DNA of 64,000 bases from Osedax fenrisi. Lineage: Eukaryota; Annelida; Polychaeta; Sabellida; Siboglinidae. Of this stretch, positions 1 to 14,999 are shown piece after piece. The stretch's first letter is position 1. Each line of letters starts with the position of its first letter. The translations under genes and the position numbers were made by a program. The notes beneath the pieces are model-generated. The model was not told the DNA's origin. It worked only from the letters and a program-made list of their open reading frames with translations, and made no database searches. The stretch is from assembly GCA_964019155.1 (NCBI GenBank), contig OZ025243.1:21348441-21412440 (forward strand), in the 5' to 3' direction.

Positions 1-211
1 ATAATTTAATTTTATAATTATTTATTCATCGTGGTTTTTATTTATTCATTGTAAATTTCATTTCATAAACTTAGAAAAATTAAATAAACTTTTAAGATAT
101 ATATATATATATGTTTGATAGAATATCCACTATTATGTATTTAAAATAAATATGTTGGCAGATGTTTAATTTATATATATATAGTGTATATACATGTATA
201 AATAGCTGCAG
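1..211. other. Intronic or upstream DNA, no exon seen
   Basis: AT-rich sequence ending in the apparent acceptor CTGCAG at 206-211 that precedes the first recognised MTPAP exon. Earlier exons of that gene must lie outside the window. I see no coding block here. Confidence 0.6.
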
Positions 212-3200
212 CAATCGATTAGACGGATATTTCCTGCCTGTACAATCACACCATTTGGATCCACGATTAATGGACTTGGAAGGTCAGACGGTGACCTTGA
301 TATGATAATGGAACTAGAACCGCCGAATGCTATCAAATCGGAAGTTAGCTATCGTTATGAATCATTATAATGTGTATGTATGATATTAGCAATGTATTCT
401 ATTTTTTAAATTTATAATTTAATTATCTACAAATTATATATATATATACATAATTTAATATAAATAATATTTATTGAAACAAACTACTTAATTAAACTAA
501 GATATGTGTAGGTTACACCTACTAGGTTTATTCATTATATACAGTATTTTAAATATATCTCAATGAGTAATAATCGTATGATAACCGATTTATAATCGTA
601 AATAAATATATTTTATTTCTTATTATATCTACATTTGTATTAAAATATTTTGAAATTATCTAGAATAATTTGAAATTATTTTAGTTATTATTGCCTAAAA
701 TGATCGCGTAATATTTAACACGTTTTATTTATATAGGCTTATAGTCGGTGTTAAATTTCTACGGAAATATACGCATAACCATAAGAACATGTAGCATAAC
801 CCTATCACATAACCCGCAGCAATAACATATCTATCGTAAAGGTGCCCGTATTTATCCATAGCTAACCCTATTACATCACCTCACTCCACCTAAATTACCC
901 CATCACCTAATTACCCCACTCCACCCTACAGAGATCAGAGCTGGGCGAGGGTTCCCTGTACTACATCTCGCGCAACAGCACGGGTGTAGACGCGCGCACG
1001 CACTCGCGTCGTATGCTGGACGCCGTGGCGGGGGTGATGCGATACGTGCTCGCTCACGTGGGCGACCTGAAGGCGATACTGAGGGCGCGCGTTCCCATCC
1101 TCAAGTTCACGTTCTCCGGCGCCGGCAGGGATGTCGACTGCGATCTCTGTCTCGGTAATAGGTTAGCTTGTACGGGTGCGGAGATGTATTGGTAATAGGT
1201 TAGCTTGTACGGGTGCGATGTATTGGTAATAGGTTAGCTTACTGCGGCGATGTATTGGTAGACGTCGTTGTTGTCTGGCCATGTAAAGCGGGTATCCCGC
1301 TACGAGTTGCCGGAAATATTGTAACTTTAAAACGATTTTCTATCGAGTAAACTACAATTGTTGTGGAATACCCCGTTAATTTCCGACCACCTTACGTGAA
1401 ATATAGTTACTTTATAGGGGGTATCCTATTCCACCTTGATTGAAAATGGTTTTAAAGTTACAATATTTACATATTATACTGGTAGTGGGATACCCCCTTA
1501 ATGTATTTTCTATTATCTAGTGTGGATATTCACGAACAGCCACTAAAATATCTTATATGATATATGACATATATTATATGATATTGTTTATTATTGATAT
1601 ATCATTATATATATATATATTTAACAATCTTAAATTTCATCTAGTTTGAATACTACGTAATTCTCTTTTCACCATTTCATATATACTTTTAATCATTATT
1701 ATTATTTAAATACACCTTATAAACTTATAATTAAATGAATTATTTACGTATATATTAATTTATCATAAATCTTTAAGTTGTGGGGCGGTGAAACCTTCTT
1801 TTTTTTATTTAGTTTTATTATAAAATATCAAAATTTAGTTTATTATCTAAATAATGATATTAACATGTTTTATTTATGTATATGTAATATGTATTATTTT
1901 AATTATGTATTTAAAGGAAAGTAAATATAAGTATAATAAATTTTAAAACATCAGATCGTGAAAAAAATGTAATTATTATTCAAAATATACAACTAAAACT
2001 TTAGTAACTTATATCTCAGAACATTACATGTAATTTTTACACTTTTTTTCAAACTCCTCTCAATTTTGAACCTTACAGGTATTTATGAGATTTTCTGAGT
2101 ATATATATATATAATATTTCAAATAATAGATTAGATAATTAAAATATATGCATATTTTAATAAATTCAAATATTTTACATAATATCACAAAAACATGTAT
2201 ATTTTAATTAGTAAAATCCAGTATATATTCGTTTTCTTCATCTTCCTATCATCTATAAATAATAGCACTATACAGTTTATATATTTATATGAATACTATT
2301 TACATAATAAAAAAAATAAATAAAAACTTAAGAGATGATGACATTATAGTAGACCCATTTTTTCACTTTCTTTTAAATGTAAAGTGCCAACCCTTAATGG
2401 CGAAAAGTATAAAATTTAAAAATAAATATTGTTACCAAAATAATTTAATTTATTGATTATATTAAAAATACTATTTTCATTGTTGACAATGATCACGACT
2501 TTTCACAATCATCGATAATTTTCTAACGATCGTCGATCGTGTAATTATTTTGATCGCCGATCTTGATCGAAATTAGTTTATTATCAACTATTGTTAGATG
2601 TATTAAAGGAATGATTAAAACGTTGGTTTAACTATTTTTTTTCATTTGATTATTCCATCAATATTGTAATTATAGCAACAATATCTAACCCAAAATTTAA
2701 GTTAAATTAGTTAATTAATTATGCAGAAGAAAAATATCTGTTGTTAACTACATCATTAAGCAATATGTCAATAGACATATATCAGATAATGAGGTTTAAA
2801 TAACTACACCAGAACAAAGCGAGGCTAATTCAGATTAATGAATTATACATTTATATATATTGATGATAATGCACCATCCACTTCTAAATCAATTTTATAA
2901 ATAGAAATACTCAATTATACAAATACTAAAAATATTAATTTAGATATGCTTAATAATTATCCTATTATAAAAACATTCTTAAAATACAATTCTATAGATT
3001 ATATCCTATTATACTTTATTATTAATTTTATTATATCATATTTCAACATTTTCATAAATAAAAGTTTATATTATATTATATCCCCTATTTTGTTATTTCT
3101 TGATATAAATATATATAAATTATTTTTCGCGATCAGTTGCAGATGATCGTCGATCACTTTCTAATCGGTATCGTGCCCATCACTGGTTGTTGATTACATG

Positions 3201-4361
3201 ATTACAGCATATTTATATATTTTAATTATAAATAATATTTATTTATACTGATTATACTATATTTCTTTACTAATATTTCGTCGTAATTATATAATTTATT
3301 TAGTATATAACGATAGATCTAACCACTATTATTATTATTATCGACAGATCCGCTTTATCGATGTCAGAATTATTTATCACTTTCAATACACTGGACTCGA
3401 GGGTTTTGCCGTTTGTATTCACCGTACGATATTGGGCTAAAAGTACAGGAATTACACAGGTTGCCACGTAACAATGCCATCAGTATCACTAATACGTTTG
3501 TTTACTAAACACAGCCTATGGCGGGGGATTATATATCTAATTTCACACTCGCTTTGCTCTGCTACTACTACCTACAAAGGGTTCATGTTTTACCTTTGAT
3601 CTCCAACCGCATGCACATCAAGAAAACTAATACAGATTCCCAAGGTGAACTTCCAATATATAAATTTATATCTTATTATATATCTAATTTATTTAATACA
3701 AAGAATATATAAAAGAGAATATTAATATCAGTTCTATAGAAACAAAGATGTTATTCATAAGAGCTTTTATTCATATCCTCTAAAATATGTATTAATATAG
3801 GTATTAAGGATAATAAAGAATATTAAATATATCATAGCGATATTTTAATCACAATCCAAAACTGAATTACTCAGTAATAAATGAGTATTATATTCTAGTC
3901 TACCCTATATCATCGTAGGTGTTCTCCTAAAGGGTTTCTTCAAATTCTACGCCGACTTTGATTTCGAGAGCGCCGGTATATCGCTTCACTCATCGCAGTC
4001 TGTAGACAAGCCTACGCTACAGACGGAACAAGAAGAGGAACCAGCAGTAGTAGAACAATCAACACTATCAGTTACTCCAGTAACACCAGTAACACCAGCA
4101 GTAGTAGTATCATCAGCAGCAATGTACATACAGAACCCGGTGGACCGTGAACTAAACGTATCGCAGAACGTAACCGAGGACATAACCTCGGCCTTCAGAC
4201 GGGAGTGCCACCTAGCGGGCGATACGCTCGAGGATGCGAAGCTGACCAATCAGATGTGGGGAGTGGCGGCGGTGTGTCTAGCTAAGCGAGACGGACACGC
4301 CCTAGAGGAGAGCAGTAGGCAAGCTTTAACTCAGAATATCGGCAATATATTCAATGATTGA
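212..4361 (+). CDS. MTPAP: Mitochondrial poly(A) polymerase, 3' part (5 exons)
   Basis: Exons 212-343, 932-1161, 3348-3459, 3515-3644 and 3919-4361 (TGA stop) join in phase to 348 codons. The family extends the poly(A) tails of mitochondrial transcripts. Exon 1 carries the nucleotidyltransferase signature FGSTINGLG...DGDLDM with the two catalytic aspartates; exon 2 has ARVPILKF and the third acidic site DVDCDL; exon 3 has LDSRVLPF and VRYWAK; exon 4 has ISNFTLALL; exon 5 has LLKGFFKFYADFDF (PAP-associated domain) and the block YIQNPVDRELNVSQNV, close to vertebrate MTPAP (known LYIQNPFE...LNISKNVS). A threonine/valine/proline-rich insert lies at about 4010-4115. Intron 3 is only 55 bp. The segment between exons 4 and 5 is shorter than in the human protein, so a small exon could be missed. 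The mitochondrial targeting region lies upstream of the window. Donors are GTTAGC, GTTAGC, GTTGCC and GTGAAC. Confidence 0.93.
1154..1258 (+). repeat. Three tandem copies of a splice-donor segment
   Basis: A unit of about 32-37 bp beginning GGTAATAGGTTAGC is repeated three times (at about 1154, 1191 and 1225), followed by a partial fourth GGTA. The first copy contains the end of MTPAP exon 2 and its donor (AATAG/GTTAGC). The next copies duplicate the donor, but the reading frame stops at TAA in copy 2, so only copy 1 gives the conserved join to exon 3. Confidence 0.85.
1284..1500. mobile_element. Inverted-repeat MITE in MTPAP intron 2
   Basis: The ends are imperfect inverted repeats: the left end reads AAAGCGGGTATCCCGCTAC and the right end, on the opposite strand, TAAGGGGGTATCCCACTAC. 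The arms continue inward with ATATTGTAACTTTAAAAC on both sides and GTGGAATACCCC-like cores. There is no ORF. The boundary and target duplication are uncertain, and the superfamily was not determined. Confidence 0.65.
1501..3347. other. MTPAP intron, AT-rich
   Basis: Low-complexity AT-rich intron. GATCGTCGATC-like motifs at 2500-2575 and again at 3127-3160 may be remnants of a decayed inverted-repeat element. No exon is supported; the acceptor before exon 3 is ATCGACAG at 3340-3347. Confidence 0.5.
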
Positions 4362-6681
4362 TAAGCGTGTTTCTTACTTTTTTATTTATTATAAATCAAT
4401 ACAAAAACTATATAACAATATGGGCCGTTAATAGCATAACTAAATATATAATATAACTATATAATGTGTATACATATATATATATATGTAGGTAACCAAA
4501 ATAACATTTTAATAAATGTTTATAACTATGAAAGTCGGAAATATAAACTTAATAATGATGTGTTACGAGATGAATACCTTGATAAATACCTAAAGTATTT
4601 GTAATACTAATAGTAGTACCGAATTAACATGGCTGACTCCGATCAGATATCGATACAAGTACCCTTATTATATAATGGATCGAGTTCTTCTAGTGTGAAA
4701 TCGTCGAATGAAATACCTCGACAGAAATCATCCTGTAAATAAATAAACATAATATATATATATAAATATATTAAAGTACTCATATTCTAATTAAGAATAT
4801 TATTATATTCATTAACAGATATCATTTAATAATATACAGAGACATTAATTGGATTGTAATAGTATTATTTTGAAATATTATTATATACAATATTTATATT
4901 GAAGATTTTTAAGTTTACTGAACATATTTAATGGATTTTATTTATTATCTATTAGTATAATTAAGAAATATAATATGTAATAATGTTATATTTCATCATT
5001 ATCATCAAGTAATAATATCTGATGACATTTAAAATATTAATAATTATATTTAATAACATTTATTAAATAAAAAATAAATAAATATTAATAGAATGCTAAT
5101 ATTTATATTTGTTATTACTACCTATTATCAAGAATTTATGGTTTCTATCTTTAAAATGGTAATTTTTGTACTCCTAAATAGAACAGAATTTTATTTTCAA
5201 TGCTATATTTAATTATATATCAATGATTTAAAAGATATCAGAAATATTGATTTATATTATATTTAAAAAATATTTGTGTATATTTTGGATAAATATTAGA
5301 TATAAATTTATTAATTTTTTTTTAATTTGTATTTCTTTATTAATATGTTAGATAAATAATAAATAATTTTAAAATCATTTTTAATTAAAAGCATTATTTA
5401 TTATGATATTCTAAATAATATAATGTGTATAACATTATTTTGATTTTAAAATGATTCAATATGTACTCTAGGGCAATACTGGAATATAATAAATTCATTC
5501 AAGGGTAGAATAAAAGTTTCAAAAACAAGTATAAGCATTCTATACTTGCTATTATTACATATATAGTATACTATCTGCTTTCATATTAATAATAGTATAG
5601 AATAAATATTTATATTAAGGCAAGGTCTCAGTGTAGAAATGTTCATAAAACATAAACAACAATATTATTCCATAAAACAACTCTTTATTGTGTAATCTAG
5701 TATCTGTGAAAAAATGGTATCACAAAACAATCTATAAATCACATAAAAACATGTTTTTATCTATAATTATTACACGTATTATTTAATGGCATTACATTTT
5801 AAACCCCAATTACTCAATGATACATTTTTACACTAGGTATATATGCATTAGAGTCGCTACAGAAAAAACTATTGTAGCTTTTTAAATAATTGTAGTGTTA
5901 TATAGAGAATATATTTATATGAATAACTGCAAAGACAATTTTATAAAAAATATTTCAAGTAATTCTAGATTAATTTTTAAAATAAAAAAAAAATATTTAT
6001 ATATGTATAAAAATATATATGTAAAATAATATATCTATAAAATGTATTCTTTGCATAGATGCATTTATATAATGTGAACATGATACAACAACATTGGCTC
6101 AATACAATGAATAGTTCTATTGTAAACGGTATTTGAATAACACTATATATTTCCTTTCTACTACATCATGTAGTCTACAATTAAACAAAATGTCGCTACA
6201 CTGGGACTGTGAATTATCTAAAATGAAATACTATGGAAACGGAATTACAAACTAATATTAAATATGAAATGATATTCTCAAACATAAAATATTTCCGACA
6301 TTCTAATATATATATGTAATCTGAATTGAATACAAATATATACAAATTTACTGCAATATAAATAAATATACTACTAATAATTCTAAATTATTTAAATATT
6401 ATATAAAGTTAATATGATTGTGGAAAATTCTGAATTTATGAGTATTTATAACAAATATGACATTAAAATAATTATAATTTAAATAAAATATTAATTACTT
6501 TGAATATAAAAACCTTAATTTACTTCATTTACTATTAAAAGATATAATATATATTTTATGAAAAAGTTTATCAAATTTAAAATTAGAAAAAATAATAATA
6601 TTTTACAAAACTATATATATATTTATGTGTGTGATATTAATAGTTATAATGGAAACCATCTTCTTTAGACTACAGTAAATA
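4362..6681. other. Convergent spacer between MTPAP and GULP1
   Basis: The 3' untranslated regions of both genes must lie here. Sequence is AT-rich with several AATAAA-like hexamers on both strands, none clearly preferred. No coding block was recognised. Confidence 0.5.
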
Positions 6682-9600
6682 TTATAATTGTAAATAGTTG
6701 TAAACTTGTAAATCCATGAGTTCGGGAGAACCAGGGGCATCCCCATCCACAAGGTCAGTGGGGTTAAACTTCTCCATACCGAATGCATCGGAAGAGGTAC
6801 GGGGGCGAGGAGGTAGAGCTGGTGCAGCCCCTATTTACAGTGAGGGTGATAAGTAGGGTGCAACTAGTGATGGGGTGGGGCGGGGGTACCTTGATATTCG
6901 GGAGATTGGCTCAGCTTATTCCTCATGGGTACAACGGGGCGAGGTACTGTGTGCAATGGTAGACAGGCAGGTAGTTAGTTTGTCGACGAATGATATGATA
7001 GCTCTAACTTAATACACTAGCTATAGATGATGATGTTTATACAAAGTTGTACGCTTGTATAGATGCGATCATGTTTAGATATGAATACAATTATGATTTA
7101 GTTTGAATTTATGATATGGTCTGGATGAAGAAAACTTAAAATATAGGATTTTAATTTCAACCTTAATTAAAGAATATACTCCATACTTCGTTTAATGGTA
7201 ATACTAATGCAAGTATGTATGTGAATGTGATAAGATGGCGTATTAACTTTGTATAAGTTTAGAATGATCTCCTGATCCGTTGGGTGTGTCAGCGGATGTG
7301 GGGCTCTCTAGGTTCAGTTCTTCCAGTTTGCTATTTACTACTGGCTATTACATAATACACACACATGTTAAAGGTATATAAATAATAATTTAGTAAGTTA
7401 AATAATAATTAATAATCATAATACGATAAGTTAGCTATTGATATTTTAAAATGAATACTAATTTAAATGATAAACTATATACGATAATGTGATGATGAAT
7501 ATTCAAATAAAACCCCTCACCTCTATTTCTGTTTTATGTGCGTCATGTTTCAGTATGACATCGGAGCCAATGAGGGTCTCCAATTCAGTGATTCTGTCCT
7601 TTAGTTGCGTGTTCTCAGTATCCAGCACGTTTACCTATAGTAGTGCACGTTAACATATAGCTATGTGATAATAATAATAAAGCTGTACGTGAAACATACT
7701 CAGATTTGTCAATCTAAATCTATAACATATATATATATATATATATATATGTGTGTTATATTCCATGGTTATTCATTGAGAGTTGACTAACTTCTTAACT
7801 AAATAGGCATGTATAGCAAACTTGAATATTTAGAAATGCGACTATTACTACTTGGATTGAGGAGAATCCACATACTTAATTCAGTACTTAATTCATAACA
7901 TGGTATTCACCAGTTGATAGCAGCCAATGGGGACAGCTAGTATGAACACATTACACAGTGAACCTCTCATTACGTACATCCATCCCGAATAGGTCATATG
8001 TACAGTTATGTATGCAGTACATTCTTGTAGTATTATGATGGTGAAATGTAAACAAACATATATAGTTTGTTTATATTTACACATAACTGTAGAGGTCATT
8101 GAGAGTTCGCAATATTTCTATGGTAGAACACACACACACACACACTAATATATCTAGATGTTAATCAGATTTAAATAAATCATAATGCAATATTTAATAT
8201 TCTATGACAATTAATGATCTCTCCCCGGTGCACATTCGTAATACACGCATACATAAATATAACCATATAGCTGCATTATAAATGTACTAGATACTTTATA
8301 ATATACATTAATATAGCTATAGTTTAATTAACACACACACACACACAAACACACATTAATCATACATAGGATTACGAGATAATAATAATATTGAAGATCG
8401 CCCGCTGCTGCCCGCTGTTATTTATTTACACACCGGTAATTTATCTCCCGTATATCATCATAGCATTAGTCGTTACTACACGCATCACATCACATTTTGT
8501 TATGTTTATATAATGTTTGTTATCAAATATTATATAATATAAACACCAGATACCTCAGCAATTATGTCGAAAATCTAAATATTTTCGTCATTATTTGCCA
8601 ATAAGTTGTAATTTAATATATTGTTTATAAAATTTAAAAACATATTTAAATAATATATTCATGAATCATGATAAAAAGTAATTTTAAAACCATTAGAAAA
8701 ACCTAATTTCTATGATTAATAATAAAATAGTATATATTAATTATATATATATATTTATGTATATACAATATAATGTTGTTGTATTAACTATAAATAAATA
8801 CAATTTTAGAATAATCATGTCTCATTATTAAAAGAGAACTCAGTTGTAGCATATTATGAATAATGTACATAGCAAGTTCATCGGGTTAACCATGTATGTA
8901 CTGTGTATATTATCAAATAATGCATTTGTATGTAACACAATGTTAACACAAATAATAAACTGTATGTATTATAACAATATAATAATGCAAACATACTGAG
9001 TGTATTGCACACACTTGCATGTATATTATTGATAAGTAATAACTTAATTACAATTATAAATATCTAACCCTACAATATCAAACACATTAGATATACATGG
9101 TTGTATAAAATGCTAGTGTATTCATTAATACTCATAAATAGATATTATTTATTATACACCAGAAATTATTGACATGTTTACTGATAAATAAAATTATATT
9201 TATTATTAATATTGATTATTCTGAATTATTATATCAGCTGCAGACTACTATTAATTATACTACACTTGATTCATATATAAAGCTAATACATACTATATAA
9301 ACATAGGTATGTGATTACTTTGACCTAGTTTACTTATTTATCAGGAAAATAAATAAAAAATATATTACAAGCATACTTTTATTTTGTTTAATTTACAAAC
9401 TACATATTCAAATATAATTTATAGTATTATAATATAGAATACACATAAATAGAGATTTGATCTAAATTAAGGTTGACAAATATTTATCTTTACTAATATA
9501 AATGCTACAAAGTGGGCGTAACAATACATTAGCCACGCCCTTATCGTATACAACGCGATATGGATGTATGGACATATTTTCGAATGTCCCTGTAATGTCG

Positions 9601-11476
9601 ATACAAAAGGCTTCTACTGTATATACATATGTTAATAAATATATAATTTCCATATTGAATTATATTAAATAATTATTAAGAAGTTTAAATAAAGATTATT
9701 TACAGCATTTAAATGTTTGTTTTTTTACAAAAAATAGTCTATTCACAATAATGTACACCCACAAAAACACATTCAATCATACATATACCTATTCCTATAC
9801 CTATACCTACACCTATACTTACACCTACACCTATACCTACACCTACACATATACCTATACATGGATAACTTGTGAACCTTTTTCTTCAACATGTCACATT
9901 GTTTAGACAGAACATTCTGGCCACTGCCATTATTGTAGCGCCTGTAGGCCAGATCAAAGGCCTGACCAATGGTTAATGTAATCTCTTCAGCCTATTGGGG
10001 GGGAGATGGTAGTAATATTAGGGGTGAGGGGGTAGTACTATTTGGGGGGAGGGGGTAGTACTATTAGGGGGAGGGGCTAGTACTATTAGGGGGAGGGGCT
10101 AGTACTATTAGGGGGAGGGGCTAGTACTATTAGGGGGAGGGGCTAGTACTATTAGGGTGCACAATAGTAATAAATATATCTACTGAAGTTTACAGTTTAT
10201 TAATCTCAATAATTATTATTCTTCTAATAAATATCATTGATTATAATCATTATTCTAATAATTATTATTCTAATATATAATAATAATTATTATAATAATA
10301 ATTACCAGCAGATCAGTATTATAAGCATATCCATATCAATGTATATTATCACTATATATATACAGTATGTGTACTAATGAGTGACAGTGTTAGTAATGAT
10401 GGTATGAATAATTAAATATAAGGTTATATGAGAATAATATTAGTGTAAAATTGTAGTATAACGGGATAGAACTGTAAATTAAATATGTGTTGATAAAGAT
10501 GAAGATTAAATAACAAACAAATAATAACATAGAGAACAAGTTTGATCTGTGGATAGGGGGTGCTGTCTGCCTCCCATACACTATATCTCTCTTCTCATCT
10601 AATATTTGTATAATATTTATAACGATTTTAATGTATAAACATAATGTTATATAAAAATATATTGAATGAAAATGAGTTAAACAATAGTTGCAGTAATTGC
10701 ATTGTAGACCACTACTTGAATACCTCTTACATGGCTTATAGATATAATATTATTGTTATTAAAGTATAGAACTAGGAGGGGTCATCATGTGCAAAGTTAG
10801 CTTGATTATCAATAAAGAGGTGCAATTCACTAACACTTAATGAGGATGTACAAAACCTAACAAAACACACATTATTGATATCATTATTAACATACTTGGT
10901 AATAAGTTCCTGGATGGGATGAAAAGACTCCACCAAATAAAAATAACAATACTTATTAGAACATTATACTGCTATATTTTATAATATTATTAATATTCAA
11001 ATATATTAATAATACATATTAAATCGAATAGCTATTTATGTGAGAAGAGTATTCGAAGGACTTTCTTCATGACAAAACAGTTCATAAATCTTATTAAAAT
11101 TACAAATATAATGAATAGAATGAAATAACTAAATCGCAGAAGAATTATAAAATTACTGCTAATGAAATGAAAATTCAACGATTATATATTTTTGATAAAT
11201 ATACATATGTATCTATATATTGAATTGGAATTGAAACAGCTGAACAGAGGGCTGGAAATAAATAAAGTCACTGAAATAATCTATTGACTATTCACAATAC
11301 ACAGGAGTGTGTATGACAATGAACATGACAACAATGGCATGATGAAACTAGGGACAATGGAGGTATAATTACCATGTGATAGTACTTGTATAGCATATTA
11401 ATAACATATCATTTAAATCTTTAAAACTAATCACTATATGATTAGGTAGACTATAAACTTTAAGTAGATGTGATGC

Positions 11477-11547
<71 letters not shown>

Positions 11548-14500
11548 GTGTATATAAAGTGAAATGTATGAAGTAATTGTCAACTAAAGTAATAAATCAT
11601 GCATTCTAGCACATGTTCTAGATAGCAGCCAGTACACAGAGATATAGTAGGGTAGATATAAAGGGTATAAAGGTGACAATAGGTATAACAATAGAAGATA
11701 GGGTAACCAATAGATATTCAGCAAACATAGTCTGCTTTTCTTATATCAAGAGATCTCTATACAAATATCAAGTGATTACATCTTGGAAATTCTAAGTTTA
11801 CTATGTAACAATGTATACTGGGGGTGGGGGTGGTATGGTTATATGCAATATTACACTATGGAAATATTAATAATAGACTAGCTTAATAGTGCATGCAATT
11901 ATTTTCCAATTAACTTTTTAAGTTCTTAGCTGCATTATATAATACCTGATATAATGATTATAGGGTATACAATGTACACAGTACAGCATATACAATGTAC
12001 AATGAATTGTGTAAAAAATGTTGTGCATGTATTGTGTAATACAATATATATGTAATAATATTCAATAGATATGCATATAGAAATAGAGTTTAAATTTGTA
12101 ATTACTCATAATGTATATTCTTATTTTTAATGATTAACAATACAATTAAAATCATGACATTGTTCTTATATTAGGGTGTTCACATGCACTGTATAATGCT
12201 TACTGTATACAATACTAGTTTTGCATGACAACAATAGAACATATTCTATTTGTGCCACAAGTATATACAATATCTGCATTGTGTAATGTAGAAATTTCAG
12301 GGGGGCAAGTTCACATTGCAACAATTTCACACAACAAGCATTTCCAGATCATATGAACACCCTATACCCTATTCATAAAACATCCAAGTTTATAAAACAT
12401 AGATTTAAATAATTATTAATGAAAAATATATATAAATTAATTTAAAATGTTTTTTTTAAAATGTATTGATAGTATGTTGTATACAATATACAATATGTTG
12501 ATAGTAATGATATTTATAATTATATATATATACCATAATATACAACATTTAATAAATTTTAATAAATAATTGATATTATAATTTCACTACTTTTGGTTGA
12601 TTATTGATTGATAGGGTGATTCTAACGCATTTCTCGCTGTCAAACACAAAACAATAGTGCTTGTTGTCGTCGCTGTCTTTGGCGATGAATGTAAACATCC
12701 TCTTGTCGGCCTTGTCGTCTGCGCAGTAAGAGATCCGATGTAGGGGGTACCGGTATTTTATTACCTGCAGCGGGTGTTAGTGTTAATGTTAGTGTTAATG
12801 TTAGTGTTATGTGTGTGTGTGTGTGTGTGTGTGGGTCTGTGTGATGGGTGTGTGTGTGATGGATGTGTGTGTGTGGGTCTGTGTGTGATGGGTGTGTGTG
12901 TGTGGGTGTTACTATGGGTGTGTGTGATGGGTGTGTGTGTGTGGGTGTTACTGTGGGTGTGTGTGATGGGTGTGTGTGTGTGGGTCTGTGTGTGATAGGT
13001 GTGTGGGTGTTACTGTGGGTGTGTGTGATGGGTGTGTGTGTGATGGGTGTGTGTGTGTGGGTCTGTGTGTGATAGGTGTGTGTGTGTGGGTGTTACTGTG
13101 GGTGTGTGTGATGTGTGTGTGTGTGGGTCTGTGTGTGATAGGTGTGTGGGTGTTACTATGGGTGTGTGTGATGGGTGTGTGTGTGTGGGTGTTACTGTGG
13201 GTCTGTGTATGTGTGTGATGGGTGAGTGTATGTATTAGGGTTTATACATATCATGTAGTAGCATTACTATTATGTATATGTATTAGCATGTATTATGGAT
13301 TAGGTAATTCTATGTATATTCTATATATGTGTAATAGTGATGTTTTATTCAAAAAATATATATATATATATCTTATTTATTATAAATGTATAATTATAAA
13401 ATTGTTAATCAAACTATTATATACATATGTGTTGAACATGCAAATGTACAGTTAAATTAGACTAATTTAGATACACTAAATATATGCCTTATACTAATCA
13501 TAAATTGAGAAAATCACATTATGTTAATAGTATATATGCAGTTTCTATTGCATGTATGTATGTATGTATGTATAAAATAATAAATATACATATATTCTAT
13601 ATTGTAAATTAACAATTATAAACAGCACATTCTATAGTTATATTTATTATAGTGATATTGCATAGTTTATTGATCAAGCTATATATGTTCACTTGTGCTC
13701 ATGTGCAATCTTCTCACAGAGCAGGGAGAGAATAGGATTTATATTATTATCTATCTATTTCATTATAAAATTACTATAGTTATTCGCAAACAACATTATT
13801 TTGTTTGGTATATAAGATTACCTTTACTTTACTACCCGATAAACAATTATTATTGATATGTAGTACTGCAGGTGTCCTAAAGTGTAACCATCGGGATATC
13901 AAATTTACATGTGACCAGGATATTTACAGGTATTTATTATACTCTGTGTAAAGATAAATAAGGACAACATTACGGATTTTCTTAATCCTGGTAAGGACAA
14001 ATAAAGACAAAATAACGATAATGTTACGGTAAATGTCATGCTCAGTAACATATTATACTACTGATCAGGGTATCTACAGGACAATGTAAGTAAAGTTTTG
14101 CATAATTATTTGGTCTATATTTTTAACATTACTGTAAACACCCTTTTAAGTAGAATCACAGTACTTATATACTGTTCAGTGTGTTGTAAGGATTACTTAG
14201 GACATTAAAACAGAGTTTATGTAAGAAATTGTTTGTCTGGTATTATAAAAGTCATAAAGAGTGATAATAGATTAGACTGTAGATTGTTATTGTTTTTTAT
14301 CTGTTTTATCTAAAGAACATAATACATTAATAATCAAAACACTAGATACAAAATGTTTACTAATTGTATTGTCAAGCACTTCATAGTTATTTATAACACT
14401 TTCATTGTACATGTACAATATACATTGTACAATTCTAAGAGAGAGTTTCGTTTATACCTGTTATTATTAGTTATAATATAAGTTACAATAAATAAATATT

Positions 14501-14873
14501 ATTATTATTATTATATATTAAACGTATAAATGCTTATCAGCATATCTAGTTATTAAAATTACACATATATTACAAATATATTACGCATATATTATAAATA
14601 TATTACACATATATATATATAATATATTTAAATTTAATAATAAAATATTAATGATAATGATGCCAATAATTGTAATATAGTAAACAAATATAACGAGCTA
14701 ATGTTTATGCGGTTACATTATGAAATAGGAAACTAGTGTAGTGCATGGAAATAATAGTTAAACACAAGCTTATCTCACATATACACATACACACCCACAC
14801 TACAGGGCATACTATTGATTAGGTTGAATTAGAACATGCCTGCCCCTAGTGTATAATGATATGTATACAGTAT

Positions 14874-14915
<42 letters not shown>

Positions 14916-14966
14916 TTGTGTGTGTTTGTGTGTGTGTGTATGTTTGTGTGTGTTTGTGTGTATGTA

Positions 14967-14999
<33 letters not shown>

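Noticed and set aside
6850..6960. Further GULP1 exon in the GC-richer stretch upstream of the last exon
   Set aside because: The exon 7248-7344 joins 6682-6830 in phase, and no conserved block is readable here on the minus strand.
9996..10157. CRISPR array
   Set aside because: Units are contiguous with no unique spacers, and the genome is eukaryotic.
12774..13238. Cysteine/valine-rich ORFs
   Set aside because: They are read from the TG/GGTG minisatellite in several overlapping frames.
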